Part shown: piece after piece, positions 51,439-60,406 of the stretch
Position numbering within the stretch: position 1 is the first letter of the stretch
Layout: each line of letters begins with the position of its first letter
From: Marinilabilia salmonicolor JCM 21150
GTDB lineage: Bacteria; Bacteroidota; Bacteroidia; Bacteroidales; Marinilabiliaceae
DNA: 64,000 nt
Assembly: GCF_000259075.1 (NCBI RefSeq)
Contig: NZ_AJKI01000026.1
Span: 1 to 64,000 of the forward strand
Direction: 5' to 3'
Made by a program: the position numbers and the translations under genes
Notes under the pieces: generated by a model
The model's input: only the letters and a program-made list of their open reading frames with translations
What the model was told of the DNA's origin: nothing
The model's database searches: none

Positions 51439-53919
51439 ATGATGCAAAGATGCTTTTTCTTTCTTACCATACTTTCCCTAATCAGCATAAATCTTTATAG
51501 TCAGTCGGCACCACCTCCGGCAGCAAAAGGCAAAATAACGGGAAAAGTTATGGATGCCTCAGAAAATGCGCCACTCGAATTTGCCACTGTTTCTATTTTC
51601 ACAACTGATTCATCATTGGTGGATGGTGGTATTACGGATGCCAAAGGAGAGTTTCTGTTTGAACTGAATCCCGGCGATTATTATGTGGAGGTTCAGTTTG
51701 TATCTTATGAAAAACGTACCATCGAAGACGTCAATATTGCCAATCGCAAGGCTTCCGTGGATTTAGGAACCATCCGATTGCAATCCGCCACAACCAATCT
51801 GAACGAAGTAACCGTTCGGGGTGAAAAAAGCGAGATGGTAATCGGAGTAGATCGCAAAATCTTCAACGTAGGGAAAGATCTGAGCAACACAGGAAACTCA
51901 GCTGCGGAAATTCTGGACAACATCCCCACGGTGGCGGTAGATGCCGAAGGGAACATTTCCCTGAGAGGCAGTGGCGGGGTGCGTATGTTGATTGACGGAA
52001 AACCATCAGGACTTGTCAACTCGGGAGATGCAAGTGCGCTCCAGGCTTTGCAGGGAAATATGATTGAGCGCGTAGAAGTAATTACCAACCCCAGTGCCAG
52101 GTACGAAGCTGCCGGTATGGTAGGAATTATCAACATTGTTTTGAAGAAAGACGAACGTAGAGGAGTAAATGGCTCTTTTGAAGCCTCTGTGGCCTCTCCC
52201 GAACGTTACCAGTTTGGAGCCAATGTAAATTTCAGACGCGAAAAAATCAATTACTTTTTCAATTACGGCCTTCGATACGGAAACCGATTGGGAGAAGGTT
52301 ACTCCAATCAGTTTTTCCCATTGGTAGAGACGCCCTTTCATACACGACTCGACCGCGACAGGGAACGAAAAGGTCTCTCCAACAATCTGAGGGGAGGTGC
52401 CGACTTTTTCATTAACAGCACCACCACCCTCACCGCTGCCGGTATGTTCGACTACGACACGGATAAAAATTACACCGATGTGGTCTATCAGGACTATTAC
52501 GACAACAATGGTGAGCCCGGAACGCTCTTTGAACGCACCCGACGATACGATGAAGAGATTGAAACAGAATGGGATGTGGAATTCTCTTTGAACTTTGAGA
52601 AAGTATTCGATCCGCAAAATGAGGAACATAAACTCAACATCTTTACACAATATATCCTCGATGATGAAACAGAAGATTCTGAGATTGAAGAAGAAATGCT
52701 TCTCTCGGAAACCGGCACCCTTGATGACATCATTTATCAGCAGGTGCTGAACGAAGAAAAAGAAGAGAATTATATGTTTCAGGCCGATTATGTCTATCCT
52801 TTTAGTGAGAACGGCCGCTTTGAGGCCGGGACACGCGGAGAATTCCGGGTTATTGACAATCCTTATGAAGTGCAGAATCGTAACGAATCCGGGAACTGGG
52901 TGAATGACCCGGAATATACCAATGATTTCAGTTATGATGAGAATGTGGTAGCGCTCTACCTTCAGGGAGCCAACAAGTGGGGCCCCATCAGCGCCCAACT
53001 GGGGTTACGTGGGGAATATACAGGGATAACAACCCTCCTGAAAACAACAGGAGAGGAAAACGACCGTTCATATCTTGATTTTTTCCCTACCATCCACACA
53101 ACCTACCATTTCAATAATTACAACTCATGGCAGATCAGCTACAGCAGACGTATCGACCGGCCTCATTTCTGGCACCTGAACCCGTTCTTCGGCCTAAGTG
53201 ATGCCCGGAATATCCGTCGCGGAAATCCGGAGTTGGAACCCGAATATACCGATGCCTACGAAAGTGGATATGTCTATACACCGGGACAGGCATCATACTA
53301 TGCCGGAGTTTATTACCGATACACCACCGGAGTAGAAGAACGCATCAATTTTGTAACAGACGATGGCATTACCATTTCTGAGCCGCGAAATCTGGCCGAA
53401 CGTCATGCCTACGGAGCCGAAGCGAATGTTTCAGTCGAGCCCTGGAAATGGTGGAATCTTTCAGGAAATGTCAATTTCTATCGTATGCAAACTGAAGGAA
53501 GTTTCGAAGAGAATGGAATTGTTCAGGATTTAGAAAGCGACACCTACTCCTGGGATACCCGTCTCAATTCCCGTATGCGCTGGAACAATGATCTGAGCTT
53601 TCAGACCACTTTCTTCTATCGGGGAGAACAAGAGACCACCCAGGGAATCCGGAAACCTTTTTATATGATGCATATGTCTCTGAGTAAAGACATCCTGAAA
53701 GGAAAAGGAACGCTCACCTTCAATGTGCGAGATGTGCTGAACAGCCGAAAATTCCGCTACGAAATCCATCAACCTAATCTCATATCGAACAACCAGTTTC
53801 GCTGGAGCACCCGGGAATTCAGACTTTCATTTATCTATCGACTGAACCAAAATAAACGTCAGGGTGGCGGAAGCAGAGATGGAGGAGATGATGGCGGTGG
53901 TGAAGATATGAGTTTCTAA
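51439..53919 (+). CDS. TonB-dependent-receptor-like outer-membrane protein
   Basis: This 826-residue protein has a signal peptide (ending NLYSQSA), a carboxypeptidase-regulatory-like domain (about 30-115), a plug domain (about 125-220, EILDNIPTVAVDAEGNISL and DGKPSGLV), and a 22-strand-like barrel with aromatic-rich ends (about 230-805), as in the OMP_b-brl_3 group. A Gly/Asp-rich tail (QGGGSRDGGDDGG) ends it. No SusD partner follows. Such proteins import unknown ligands or peptides, or sense them. A family 1 element starts 4 bases after the stop. Confidence 0.87.
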   Translation: MMQRCFFFLTILSLISINLYSQSAPPPAAKGKITGKVMDASENAPLEFATVSIFTTDSSLVDGGITDAKGEFLFELNPGDYYVEVQFVSYEKRTIEDVNIANRKASVDLGTIRLQSATTNLNEVTVRGEKSEMVIGVDRKIFNVGKDLSNTGNSAAEILDNIPTVAVDAEGNISLRGSGGVRMLIDGKPSGLVNSGDASALQALQGNMIERVEVITNPSARYEAAGMVGIINIVLKKDERRGVNGSFEASVASPERYQFGANVNFRREKINYFFNYGLRYGNRLGEGYSNQFFPLVETPFHTRLDRDRERKGLSNNLRGGADFFINSTTTLTAAGMFDYDTDKNYTDVVYQDYYDNNGEPGTLFERTRRYDEEIETEWDVEFSLNFEKVFDPQNEEHKLNIFTQYILDDETEDSEIEEEMLLSETGTLDDIIYQQVLNEEKEENYMFQADYVYPFSENGRFEAGTRGEFRVIDNPYEVQNRNESGNWVNDPEYTNDFSYDENVVALYLQGANKWGPISAQLGLRGEYTGITTLLKTTGEENDRSYLDFFPTIHTTYHFNNYNSWQISYSRRIDRPHFWHLNPFFGLSDARNIRRGNPELEPEYTDAYESGYVYTPGQASYYAGVYYRYTTGVEERINFVTDDGITISEPRNLAERHAYGAEANVSVEPWKWWNLSGNVNFYRMQTEGSFEENGIVQDLESDTYSWDTRLNSRMRWNNDLSFQTTFFYRGEQETTQGIRKPFYMMHMSLSKDILKGKGTLTFNVRDVLNSRKFRYEIHQPNLISNNQFRWSTREFRLSFIYRLNQNKRQGGGSRDGGDDGGGEDMSF

Positions 53920-53922
53920 AAG

Positions 53923-54149
53923 GTGTCAGTCCATAAAGCACCATTTGCTGCGTTAAGCTTGCCACCAAAAACCTCATCCCGATTGTGCTTTTCGTTGGTT
54001 TTTTGTTCAAAAAACCTTACAAAAGCTACTTCGGGACTCCCTTTTTTGTGTCTTGTGCCCACCGCTAAAGCTATAGGTGGCACGTAGTCGCAAGCCCCCG
54101 AAAAAAAAATCGGGGCAGGCTTTGCAACTTGCCTTTTTTGGCCAGACAC
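53923..54149. repeat. Family 1 palindromic element, copy 8
   Basis: This 227-bp element runs from GTGTCAGTCCATAAAG to TTGGCCAGACAC. The subtype A ends hold the 60-bp hairpin module (53977-54036) also found in the subtype B copy at 30681, with 58 of 60 bases the same. A CCCCGA/TCGGGG hairpin is also inside. No clear direct repeat flanks it. Confidence 0.75.
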
Positions 54150-54229
54150 CGAACTTTGCTTTTTAGTTAAACTTAAATTAATTAATCAAAAACTACTAAA
54201 ACAGCGGGCCATTTCGCATCCAAATAAAT

Positions 54230-54265
54230 CAAAAAAGACCGGTTCGAACAACATCGAACCGGCCT
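54230..54265 (-). terminator. Terminator of the trx-trxB operon
   Basis: CCGGTTCGA (54239-54247) and TCGAACCGG (54254-54262) form a 9-bp stem followed, on minus, by TCTTTTTT. Confidence 0.8.
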
Positions 54266-54301
54266 CTTCCATCTTTGGGTTTTTAGAAACAATTCAAAAA
54301 A

Positions 54302-55225
54302 CTACATCTGTCTGAGGTATTCTGAAGCACTCAGTGCTGCGACGGTACCTTCAGCTGTTGCTGTGGTAATCTGTCTGTATCGTTTGTTGATGCAATCCCC
54401 GGCAGCAAACACTCCGGGAATGCTTGTCTTCATCTCACCATCAACTACAAATTCGTTGCGCTCATTCAACTCTACCAAGCCTTTGAATGGTTCAGTATTG
54501 GGCAGGTAACCAATAAAAATAAAGGTTCCGTCTACTGCAATATTTTTCTTTTCACCTGTGGGAAGATGCTCCACGGTAAGGCTCTGCAACGAACCGTTTC
54601 CCGAGAATTCGCGGGGTTCAGATTCCATCACAAATTCTATTTTCAGATTTTTCCGAGCCTCCTCCACTGCATGTTCAAATGCCTGAAAATGATCAAACTG
54701 ATGCACAATAGTCACTTTTGATGCAAAGTTGGTCAGTGTCACTGCCTCCTCTAGTGCTGAATTTCCGCCGCCAATCACCGCAATCTCCTTATCCCTAAAG
54801 AAATCGCCGTCGCACGTAGCACAATACGAAATCCCAGTTCCTTTAAAAGTATCCTCACCGGGAATTCCCAACGAACGGGGACGACCTCCCGGTGTCAGAA
54901 TCACTGTCTTTGCACTGAAGGTACGACCATCTTCCAACTCCACCGACTTCACATCACCTTCCAGATGGTAACGGGCTATTTTTGCATTTGACTTGATTTT
55001 ACAACCAAAGGATTTGGCTTGTTTCTTCATGGTATTGGCCAGCACATAACCATTGGTCGTCTCCACACCGGGATAGTTGGCCACCTCATTGGTCAGCACC
55101 ATTTGTCCTCCGATAGCTCCGTCATTCAATATCAGCGTTGACAACCGGGCACGGGAGGCGTAGATGCCGGCTGTGAGGCCCGCAGCTCCTGCTCCGATAA
55201 TCATTACGTCGTATGTATCGTTCAT
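54302..55225 (-). CDS. trxB: Thioredoxin reductase
   Basis: This 307-residue flavoprotein has the FAD motif GAGAAGLTAGIYASRA, the redox site CATCDG, the NADPH motif GGGNSALEEA and the FAD segment GVFAAGD. It reduces thioredoxin with NADPH. It is 1 bp after an atypical thioredoxin gene, so that protein is its likely partner. Enzymes of this type serve ArsC and peroxiredoxins too. Confidence 0.93.
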   Translation of the reverse strand: MNDTYDVMIIGAGAAGLTAGIYASRARLSTLILNDGAIGGQMVLTNEVANYPGVETTNGYVLANTMKKQAKSFGCKIKSNAKIARYHLEGDVKSVELEDGRTFSAKTVILTPGGRPRSLGIPGEDTFKGTGISYCATCDGDFFRDKEIAVIGGGNSALEEAVTLTNFASKVTIVHQFDHFQAFEHAVEEARKNLKIEFVMESEPREFSGNGSLQSLTVEHLPTGEKKNIAVDGTFIFIGYLPNTEPFKGLVELNERNEFVVDGEMKTSIPGVFAAGDCINKRYRQITTATAEGTVAALSASEYLRQM

Positions 55226-55226
55226 A

Positions 55227-55574
55227 TTAGTTGAAATGTTCGTCTAGTACACTGGTAATCTGATCCATGCTTTGAATACTGCTGGTGGCATTTGCTACCT
55301 TACCGTTTTTGTAATACATAGTAAAGGGCAGTCCCATGAATCCCTGTGCCTCGGGTGCATTGCGAATTACGTGCGCTTCAGGATTATCGAAAGCCATCGA
55401 GTAAAACTTCACATTCTCACGCTCCTCTTCCAACTCTTCCATAGCATCATAGACGGGAATACACATGGGGCCCATACGTCCACAGCATACCATCACGTTA
55501 TCATTTTCTGAAATAATTTTTTGCAGCTCATCGGCTGATTCAATCTCCTGGATTTCTGTTTGCAACATTTTCAT
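55227..55574 (-). CDS. Atypical thioredoxin, CCGRMGPMC site
   Basis: This 115-residue protein has a thioredoxin-like fold with the cis-Pro segment FMGLPFTMYYKNG. In place of WCGPC it has CCGRMGPMCIP: two adjacent Cys, then a third after six residues. The redox spacing is therefore unlike normal thioredoxin. It pairs with trxB (1-bp gap) in one operon, so it is probably a real electron carrier with special potential or a persulfide carrier. The promoter with TATGTTTGC lies 71 bases upstream. Confidence 0.8.
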   Translation of the reverse strand: MKMLQTEIQEIESADELQKIISENDNVMVCCGRMGPMCIPVYDAMEELEEERENVKFYSMAFDNPEAHVIRNAPEAQGFMGLPFTMYYKNGKVANATSSIQSMDQITSVLDEHFN

Positions 55575-55933
55575 ATTACTATACTTTTTGTTTGTTTACA
55601 ATTTGATGTCGATTTCATCATTGAGACATCGTTTATTTGACATTGCAAACATACTACGTCCGCCTGAGCAGCCCAATAAATAAGGGCTGGAGCATTCCGG
55701 GTTCAAAACTGAAATTTTTCAGCTTTTTTTATGTCATGAAAGGGTTTTTAGTTTTGGCGTTTTTAATTTTGGGTTCTGTGTTCGGGTTTTGGGCTGTGTG
55801 AACAACATCTAAACTCTGAGGTCAATTCAGAACTCATTATACATTTCAAAGTCCTATTTGGGGGGATTTAGGGGGACGTCTACCACCATTTTTTCCTTAA
55901 CTTTACCATCAAATTCTTTAAAATGAACGCTAC
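55575..55933. promoter_or_regulatory. Divergent promoter region, trx and Crp/Fnr gene
   Basis: No gene seen. On minus, TATGTTTGC (55645-55653) matches the Bacteroidota -7 box, with TTGG 19 bases upstream. No clear TTGAT-type FNR box was found. GGGGGGATTTAGGGGG (from 55860) is a G-rich stretch near the Crp/Fnr start. Confidence 0.45.
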
Positions 55934-56620
55934 ATGCCTGATAAAATAAATACCGAGAGCATATTTGACTCAGCTGCCTGTTTTCAGGGACTTTATCCCG
56001 AAGAACTGGAGAAACTCAGCGACAGTAAGACAAGGGTTCAATATCTGAAAGGAGAGAATATTTTTAAGCAGGGTGCTTTTTCTCCGCATGTCACGTATGT
56101 GTTGAGTGGTTTAGTTCGGGTGTATCTGCAAACCGGTCACAACCGACAGCTCAATATTCGAATGGCCGGTCCTGGCGATTTTCTGTCGTTCAGTTCTGTT
56201 TTTGGAGAGACCACCTATAACTATTCAGCCCTTGCAGTAAAAGATGCCTGGGTATGTATGATAGAAAAAGATGCCCTCCGTAATTTACTGCAAAACAACG
56301 CTGACTTTGCCCTTCGGATTGTATCCCGGAATTGTCGCAACGAAAAACAACTCCTGGATGTGATTGGGAATCTTTCATATAAGCAGATGCGCGGCAAACT
56401 GGCCTCTGCCCTGCTCTACCTCTCTTCTGAATCGTTTATGCAGGAACAGGTATTTCAACACCTCACCCGCCAGGACATCGCCGATTTTGCCGCCATCTCC
56501 ACCGAAAGCACCATTAAGTTTTTGAAAGAATTTGAAAGCGAAGGGATTGTGGAACTAAAGAAAAAAGATATTGAAATAAAGAATATAAAAAAGCTGGAAG
56601 TGATTAGTCGGAATAGTTAA
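55934..56620 (+). CDS. Crp/Fnr-family regulator
   Basis: This 228-residue protein has a cyclic-nucleotide-type sensor domain (about 20-140), a dimer helix and a winged helix (LTRQDIADFAAISTESTIKFLKEFESEGIV, about 170-200). It has Cys residues in AACFQG and RNCRNEK but no FNR-like Cys cluster at the N-terminus. Divergent from the trx-trxB genes and next to the CoADR-rhodanese gene, it may sense redox or reactive sulfur and control these genes. Confidence 0.87.
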   Translation: MPDKINTESIFDSAACFQGLYPEELEKLSDSKTRVQYLKGENIFKQGAFSPHVTYVLSGLVRVYLQTGHNRQLNIRMAGPGDFLSFSSVFGETTYNYSALAVKDAWVCMIEKDALRNLLQNNADFALRIVSRNCRNEKQLLDVIGNLSYKQMRGKLASALLYLSSESFMQEQVFQHLTRQDIADFAAISTESTIKFLKEFESEGIVELKKKDIEIKNIKKLEVISRNS

Positions 56621-56621
56621 T

Positions 56622-56655
56622 AAAAACCCGGACAGAAAATCAACTCTGCCCGGGC
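56622..56655. terminator. Terminator between Crp/Fnr and CoADR genes
   Basis: ACCCGGACAG and CTGCCCGGG form a stem that ends transcription from both convergent genes, with A-run on the left serving the minus strand. Confidence 0.65.
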
Positions 56656-56685
56656 TTCAACAAACTCTCAAAAGTAATATACAGA

Positions 56686-58377
56686 TTATTTCTCCCGTTC
56701 AAAAGGCCATGCTGCGATTCCTCCCTCAAGGATTTTCACATTTTTATAACCGTGATGTTTCAACAGCACAGCTGCCTCGTAACCACGTAATGAAATCTTA
56801 CACAAGGTGACAATTTCTTTATTTTTGTCCTGTGGCAACTCATGAAGCCGTTCCCTCAGTTTTCCGATGGGAATCAGGGTTTCGCCGATGCCCAGACGCA
56901 TTTGTTCGTACTCATCGGCTCCACGGGCATCCAGGATAAACAAGTCCTCCCCCTTATCCAATTTAGCTTTCAAATCAACCGAAGAAATTCCGTCAAAGAT
57001 TCCCTCCAGTTTGTTTTGCATGATATGTGCCGTGGCGATACTGTGGTCGATGGCCAGAGAGAATGGTGGTGCATAAGGCAGGTCGGCATTGACCATGTCA
57101 TCTACTGTTAGTTTACCTTTAATGGCAGTCGCCCAGATGGCTAACTGCTTGCTTACATCTCCGGGGCCCAAAACCTGAGCACCAAGTATCTTCCTGCTCT
57201 CTCGATCAACTACCAATTTAGTTATCAACAATTTCCCATCCATAAACCCCGGCTTATCAGGACTTGCATTCAGCACACGTTCATAATCAAACCCTGCTTC
57301 TATTGCCTTGGTCTCCGATAAACCGGTAATGCCAACTCCATAATCAAACAGCTTGCATATACCTGTTTGTATTGTTCCCGGGAATTTAGCGATATTTCCT
57401 TTCGTAGTGTTTTCACCCACGGCACGTCCCTGCAAGTTGGCCAAATCACCATAAGGAGCCAACACATTCTTTCCCGTGATGAGATTTTTAACCTCACAAC
57501 AATCCCCAGCTGCATAAATATCCGGGTCATTGGTTTGCATAAATTCGTTGGTAGAAATACCTCCAAGTTCTCCAATATTCAATCCTGCTTCTTTGGCAAG
57601 TTTAGTATTGGGACGCACTCCAATCGCAACGACGGCCAACTCACAAGGAATTTCTGTTCCATTCTGAAGTTTAACAGCGGTCAGTTTCCCGTTTTCTCCG
57701 ACAAATTCGGAAACACCGTTTTTAGTGATAACATTTGCTTTTGTTTTCAAATAATTCTCCACCAACTTAGCCATTTTCCAATCAAGAAAAACAAGCAACT
57801 GAGGCAACAATTCTACCAGTGTTAATTCTATCCCTGCCAGATGTAGCGCCTCCAATGTTTCAATACCAATGAGTCCGCCACCGATAACCACAGCTTTCTT
57901 TATTTTGCCGTCATCACGTACTTTCCGCAAATAATCGGCATCCTGCATGGATTGCAAAGTAGTAATTCCTTCCAGTTCCACACCGGGTATTGGAGGCATA
58001 TTGGGGGTTGCACCGGTAGTAATGACCAACTTATCATATTCCTGAGATCCTTTTTCACCAGTCTCAAGGTTGGTGTATTCCACCAGTTTTCTCTCACGGT
58101 CAATACGCGTAACTTCCGTATTTACTTTTGCCACGATACCTTTGGCATTCCAGTAAAACTTAGGATCCCGGACCACCCCGGTAGGCGTACACAACAATTT
58201 ATTACGATCATCAAAAAAGCCCCCTACAAAATAGGGATATCCACAGGAAGCCATTGACAAATCAGGAGCTTTCTGAAACATGGTTATTTCTGCAAATTCG
58301 TCCATCCTGCGCGCTTTGGCGGCTGCTTTAGGACCGGCGGCAGAGCCACCAATGACAATGATTTTTTTGTTTGACAT
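56686..58377 (-). CDS. CoA-disulfide reductase with rhodanese domain
   Basis: This 563-residue flavoprotein has the FAD motif GGSAAGPKAAAKARR, the single redox Cys in MASCGYPY, NADH-binding VVIGGGLIGIE, FAD-binding IYAAGDCCE, a dimer domain, and a C-terminal rhodanese domain (about 460-563) with the active CKISLRG loop. CoADR-RHD enzymes reduce CoA disulfide or persulfide and polysulfide with NAD(P)H. In sulfur-rich habitats they take part in sulfur reduction. Single gene, convergent with Crp/Fnr, with a G-rich repeat stretch just upstream. Confidence 0.92.
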   Translation of the reverse strand: MSNKKIIVIGGSAAGPKAAAKARRMDEFAEITMFQKAPDLSMASCGYPYFVGGFFDDRNKLLCTPTGVVRDPKFYWNAKGIVAKVNTEVTRIDRERKLVEYTNLETGEKGSQEYDKLVITTGATPNMPPIPGVELEGITTLQSMQDADYLRKVRDDGKIKKAVVIGGGLIGIETLEALHLAGIELTLVELLPQLLVFLDWKMAKLVENYLKTKANVITKNGVSEFVGENGKLTAVKLQNGTEIPCELAVVAIGVRPNTKLAKEAGLNIGELGGISTNEFMQTNDPDIYAAGDCCEVKNLITGKNVLAPYGDLANLQGRAVGENTTKGNIAKFPGTIQTGICKLFDYGVGITGLSETKAIEAGFDYERVLNASPDKPGFMDGKLLITKLVVDRESRKILGAQVLGPGDVSKQLAIWATAIKGKLTVDDMVNADLPYAPPFSLAIDHSIATAHIMQNKLEGIFDGISSVDLKAKLDKGEDLFILDARGADEYEQMRLGIGETLIPIGKLRERLHELPQDKNKEIVTLCKISLRGYEAAVLLKHHGYKNVKILEGGIAAWPFEREK

Positions 58378-58419
58378 GGATCATAAAGTTTTGAATGTTG
58401 AGAATTGGATTTTGAGTTT

Positions 58420-58458
58420 GGGGTTTTGGGTTTGGGGTTTTGGGTTTTGGGGCGGGGG
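58420..58458 (+). other. G-rich stretch, G-quadruplex candidate
   Basis: Six runs of three to five G separated by TTT or TTTT, ending in GGGGCGGGGG, in only 39 bases, in the 141-bp gap upstream of the CoADR gene. Followed after 10 bases by a 20-bp palindrome (58469-58488). Confidence 0.65.
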
Positions 58459-58468
58459 ATATAAATAG

Positions 58469-58488
58469 AGACGCACGATCGTGCATCT
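58469..58488. repeat. 20-bp palindrome, second copy
   Basis: AGACGCACGATCGTGCATCT differs by one base from the perfect palindrome at 21078-21097, and is also followed by TTTAC. Confidence 0.7.
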
Positions 58489-58518
58489 TTACACTCTTAT
58501 CGATACAAAAGCCAACAG

Positions 58519-59415
58519 CTAAGAGCTAACCACCCTCCCAACTTCCAAAAACTCCTTCATCTGTTTCCACACCATTCTTCCAGAGCGGGTGGTTTGGCTA
58601 TCCGGTGAATATTCCACCACACTCTTTTTTTCAATCATGGACTCTACCAAACCTGTATCAAAACTCCATCGTCCCAGCAGAGAAATGTCATTTTGTTCCA
58701 GGTAATCTTCAATTTCACGGGTAACTTCCACATTAATGTCATCCTTATTAATAAATGCAAACAGAGGAATATTAAATGAATCAACCAGTTCCACAAGTCG
58801 CTGTGCATCATGCAACCCCGAACGGGTGGGTTCTATCACAAGCAAAACCGCATTGGTTCCTGTAACCGATGATATTGCCGAACATCCGATTCCCGGAGGT
58901 CCATCATTAATTACAAAGTCGGCTCCTGTCTCTTTCGCAATTTCTCTTGCTTTCCGGCGCACCTCGGTCACCAGCTTTCCGGAATTCTCTTCACCCGGCC
59001 CCATTTTTGCATGCACAAAAGGACCAAAACGACTGTCGGAAACGTACCAGAAATTATTCTCACTCCTTTCGGATGTAATAGCTCCTACCGGACAAACCCG
59101 TTCACACAAACGACATCCCTCACACTGAAAAGGATTGATGTACAAGCCGCCTTCCTCTTTGTAATGAATGGCATCAAAGTGGCAATGAGATTTACAGATA
59201 CCACAATTGGTGCATTTATCCTCATCAATGGAAGCGATCCAGGCTCCGTAGAACGTATGTGTTTCTTTTACCTCCGGATTAAAGATCAGATGCAAATCGG
59301 CAGCATCCACATCGTTGTCGCAAAAAACAGCATTCTCTGCAACCGATGCAATGGCAGCCGTTACGCTGGTTTTTCCGGCACCGCCCTTACCACTTAAAAT
59401 AGTTACTTCCTTCAT
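58519..59415 (-). CDS. MinD/Mrp-type ATPase with ferredoxin insert (B)
   Basis: This 298-residue protein has a deviant Walker A GKGGAGKTS, an inserted double [4Fe-4S] domain (about 60-115: CTNCGICKSHC and CEGCRLCERVC), and INDGPPGIGCS and PTRSGLHD. It belongs to the paired P-loop/ferredoxin ATPases found with NifB/NifX-domain proteins; they may handle Fe-S or Fe-Mo clusters. It overlaps ATPase A by 29 bp on the same strand and probably forms a heterodimer with it. Confidence 0.88.
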   Translation of the reverse strand: MKEVTILSGKGGAGKTSVTAAIASVAENAVFCDNDVDAADLHLIFNPEVKETHTFYGAWIASIDEDKCTNCGICKSHCHFDAIHYKEEGGLYINPFQCEGCRLCERVCPVGAITSERSENNFWYVSDSRFGPFVHAKMGPGEENSGKLVTEVRRKAREIAKETGADFVINDGPPGIGCSAISSVTGTNAVLLVIEPTRSGLHDAQRLVELVDSFNIPLFAFINKDDINVEVTREIEDYLEQNDISLLGRWSFDTGLVESMIEKKSVVEYSPDSQTTRSGRMVWKQMKEFLEVGRVVSS

Positions 59416-60286
59416 ATTGCAGATAACGCTCTTCTATCGATTTTACAATTTTTTTATATGATTCGGTGGTCTCCTGGTCAATATCAGTAAGCAAATCACC
59501 TGATGCATACTTCCCTGCATAGGCTTTATTAAAAGGGATTTCAGCCAGGATATCGATATTCTGTTCATTCAGAAACTCATAAACATCCCGATTCCCCAAA
59601 CCTGCTTTATTTATGACAACCCCAAAGGGTTTATCCAGGTTAACAAGCAACTCAACCATCAACATTAAATCGTTCAGGCCAAAAGGCGTAGGTTCAGTGA
59701 CTAAAACCACATAATCCACATCGGCTACTGTCTCAACAACCGGACAACTGGTACCCGGAGGGGCATCATACAATACTACATCATAATCCTCTGTGATGGA
59801 TTTTTTGAGTTCTTTGATCATAAGTGTTTGCATGGCCGAACCCACTTTCAGGTTTCCTTCTGTCAATCCGGCCCCAATCCCTGTATCCATACGGGTAATT
59901 TCCCCCACCGGAACCGGCTTCTCGTTAATGGCACCATCCTGACACGCCACACTACACGCACCACAGGAGTGACACAAAGAAGTATTAACTTCTGCAAAAC
60001 CAGCTGGCGGCAACACCACAATGGCATTAAATTCACAGTACTCTACACATTTGCGACAAAAAGTGCATTTATCGGTATCAATTTCCGGAACCATCTGATG
60101 AACCTCTTCCTCAGAGATAATAGTCGCATCAGAAAAAAATATCCGATCATTGGGTTCCTCCACATCACAATCAGCAAGCAAAACACCGGATGTCAACTCA
60201 CTGGCAATTGCCTTTTGCAGATTAACAGAAACAGTAGTTTTGCCCGTGCCTCCCTTGCCGCTGGCGATGGCTATCTTATAGGACAT
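59387..60286 (-). CDS. MinD/Mrp-type ATPase with ferredoxin insert (A)
   Basis: This 299-residue paralogue of the next gene has ASGKGGTGKTT, an inserted ferredoxin domain (CTFCRKCVEYC and CHSCGACSVAC), and YDAPPGTSCPV and EPTPFGLND. It would bind and use ATP to move or assemble clusters. The start of ATPase B lies inside its 3' end. It follows the DUF5320 and NifX-like genes; a 13-base ATTCTCATAATAA site upstream matches that before the DUF134 gene. Confidence 0.88.
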   Translation of the reverse strand: MSYKIAIASGKGGTGKTTVSVNLQKAIASELTSGVLLADCDVEEPNDRIFFSDATIISEEEVHQMVPEIDTDKCTFCRKCVEYCEFNAIVVLPPAGFAEVNTSLCHSCGACSVACQDGAINEKPVPVGEITRMDTGIGAGLTEGNLKVGSAMQTLMIKELKKSITEDYDVVLYDAPPGTSCPVVETVADVDYVVLVTEPTPFGLNDLMLMVELLVNLDKPFGVVINKAGLGNRDVYEFLNEQNIDILAEIPFNKAYAGKYASGDLLTDIDQETTESYKKIVKSIEERYLQYEGSNYFKW

Positions 60287-60327
60287 AAAAATGGCCCCCT
60301 ATATTCCCCCCAAGGGGGATTAAAAAA

Positions 60328-60340
60328 ATTCTCATAATAA
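60328..60340. promoter_or_regulatory. Half site shared with DUF134 operator
   Basis: ATTCTCATAATAA is identical to 61504-61516, the right half of a palindrome before the DUF134 gene. Lies 42 bases upstream of ATPase A. Confidence 0.5.
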
Positions 60341-60406
60341 TTAAAAACACAACTTCTTACAATATCAGAAAACAACAATTTGTTGAATAATAAGACACTT
60401 ACCTGT

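Noticed and set aside
52006-52998. 330-residue minus-strand ORF
   Set aside because: It is fully antisense to the TonB-receptor-like gene and matches no family.
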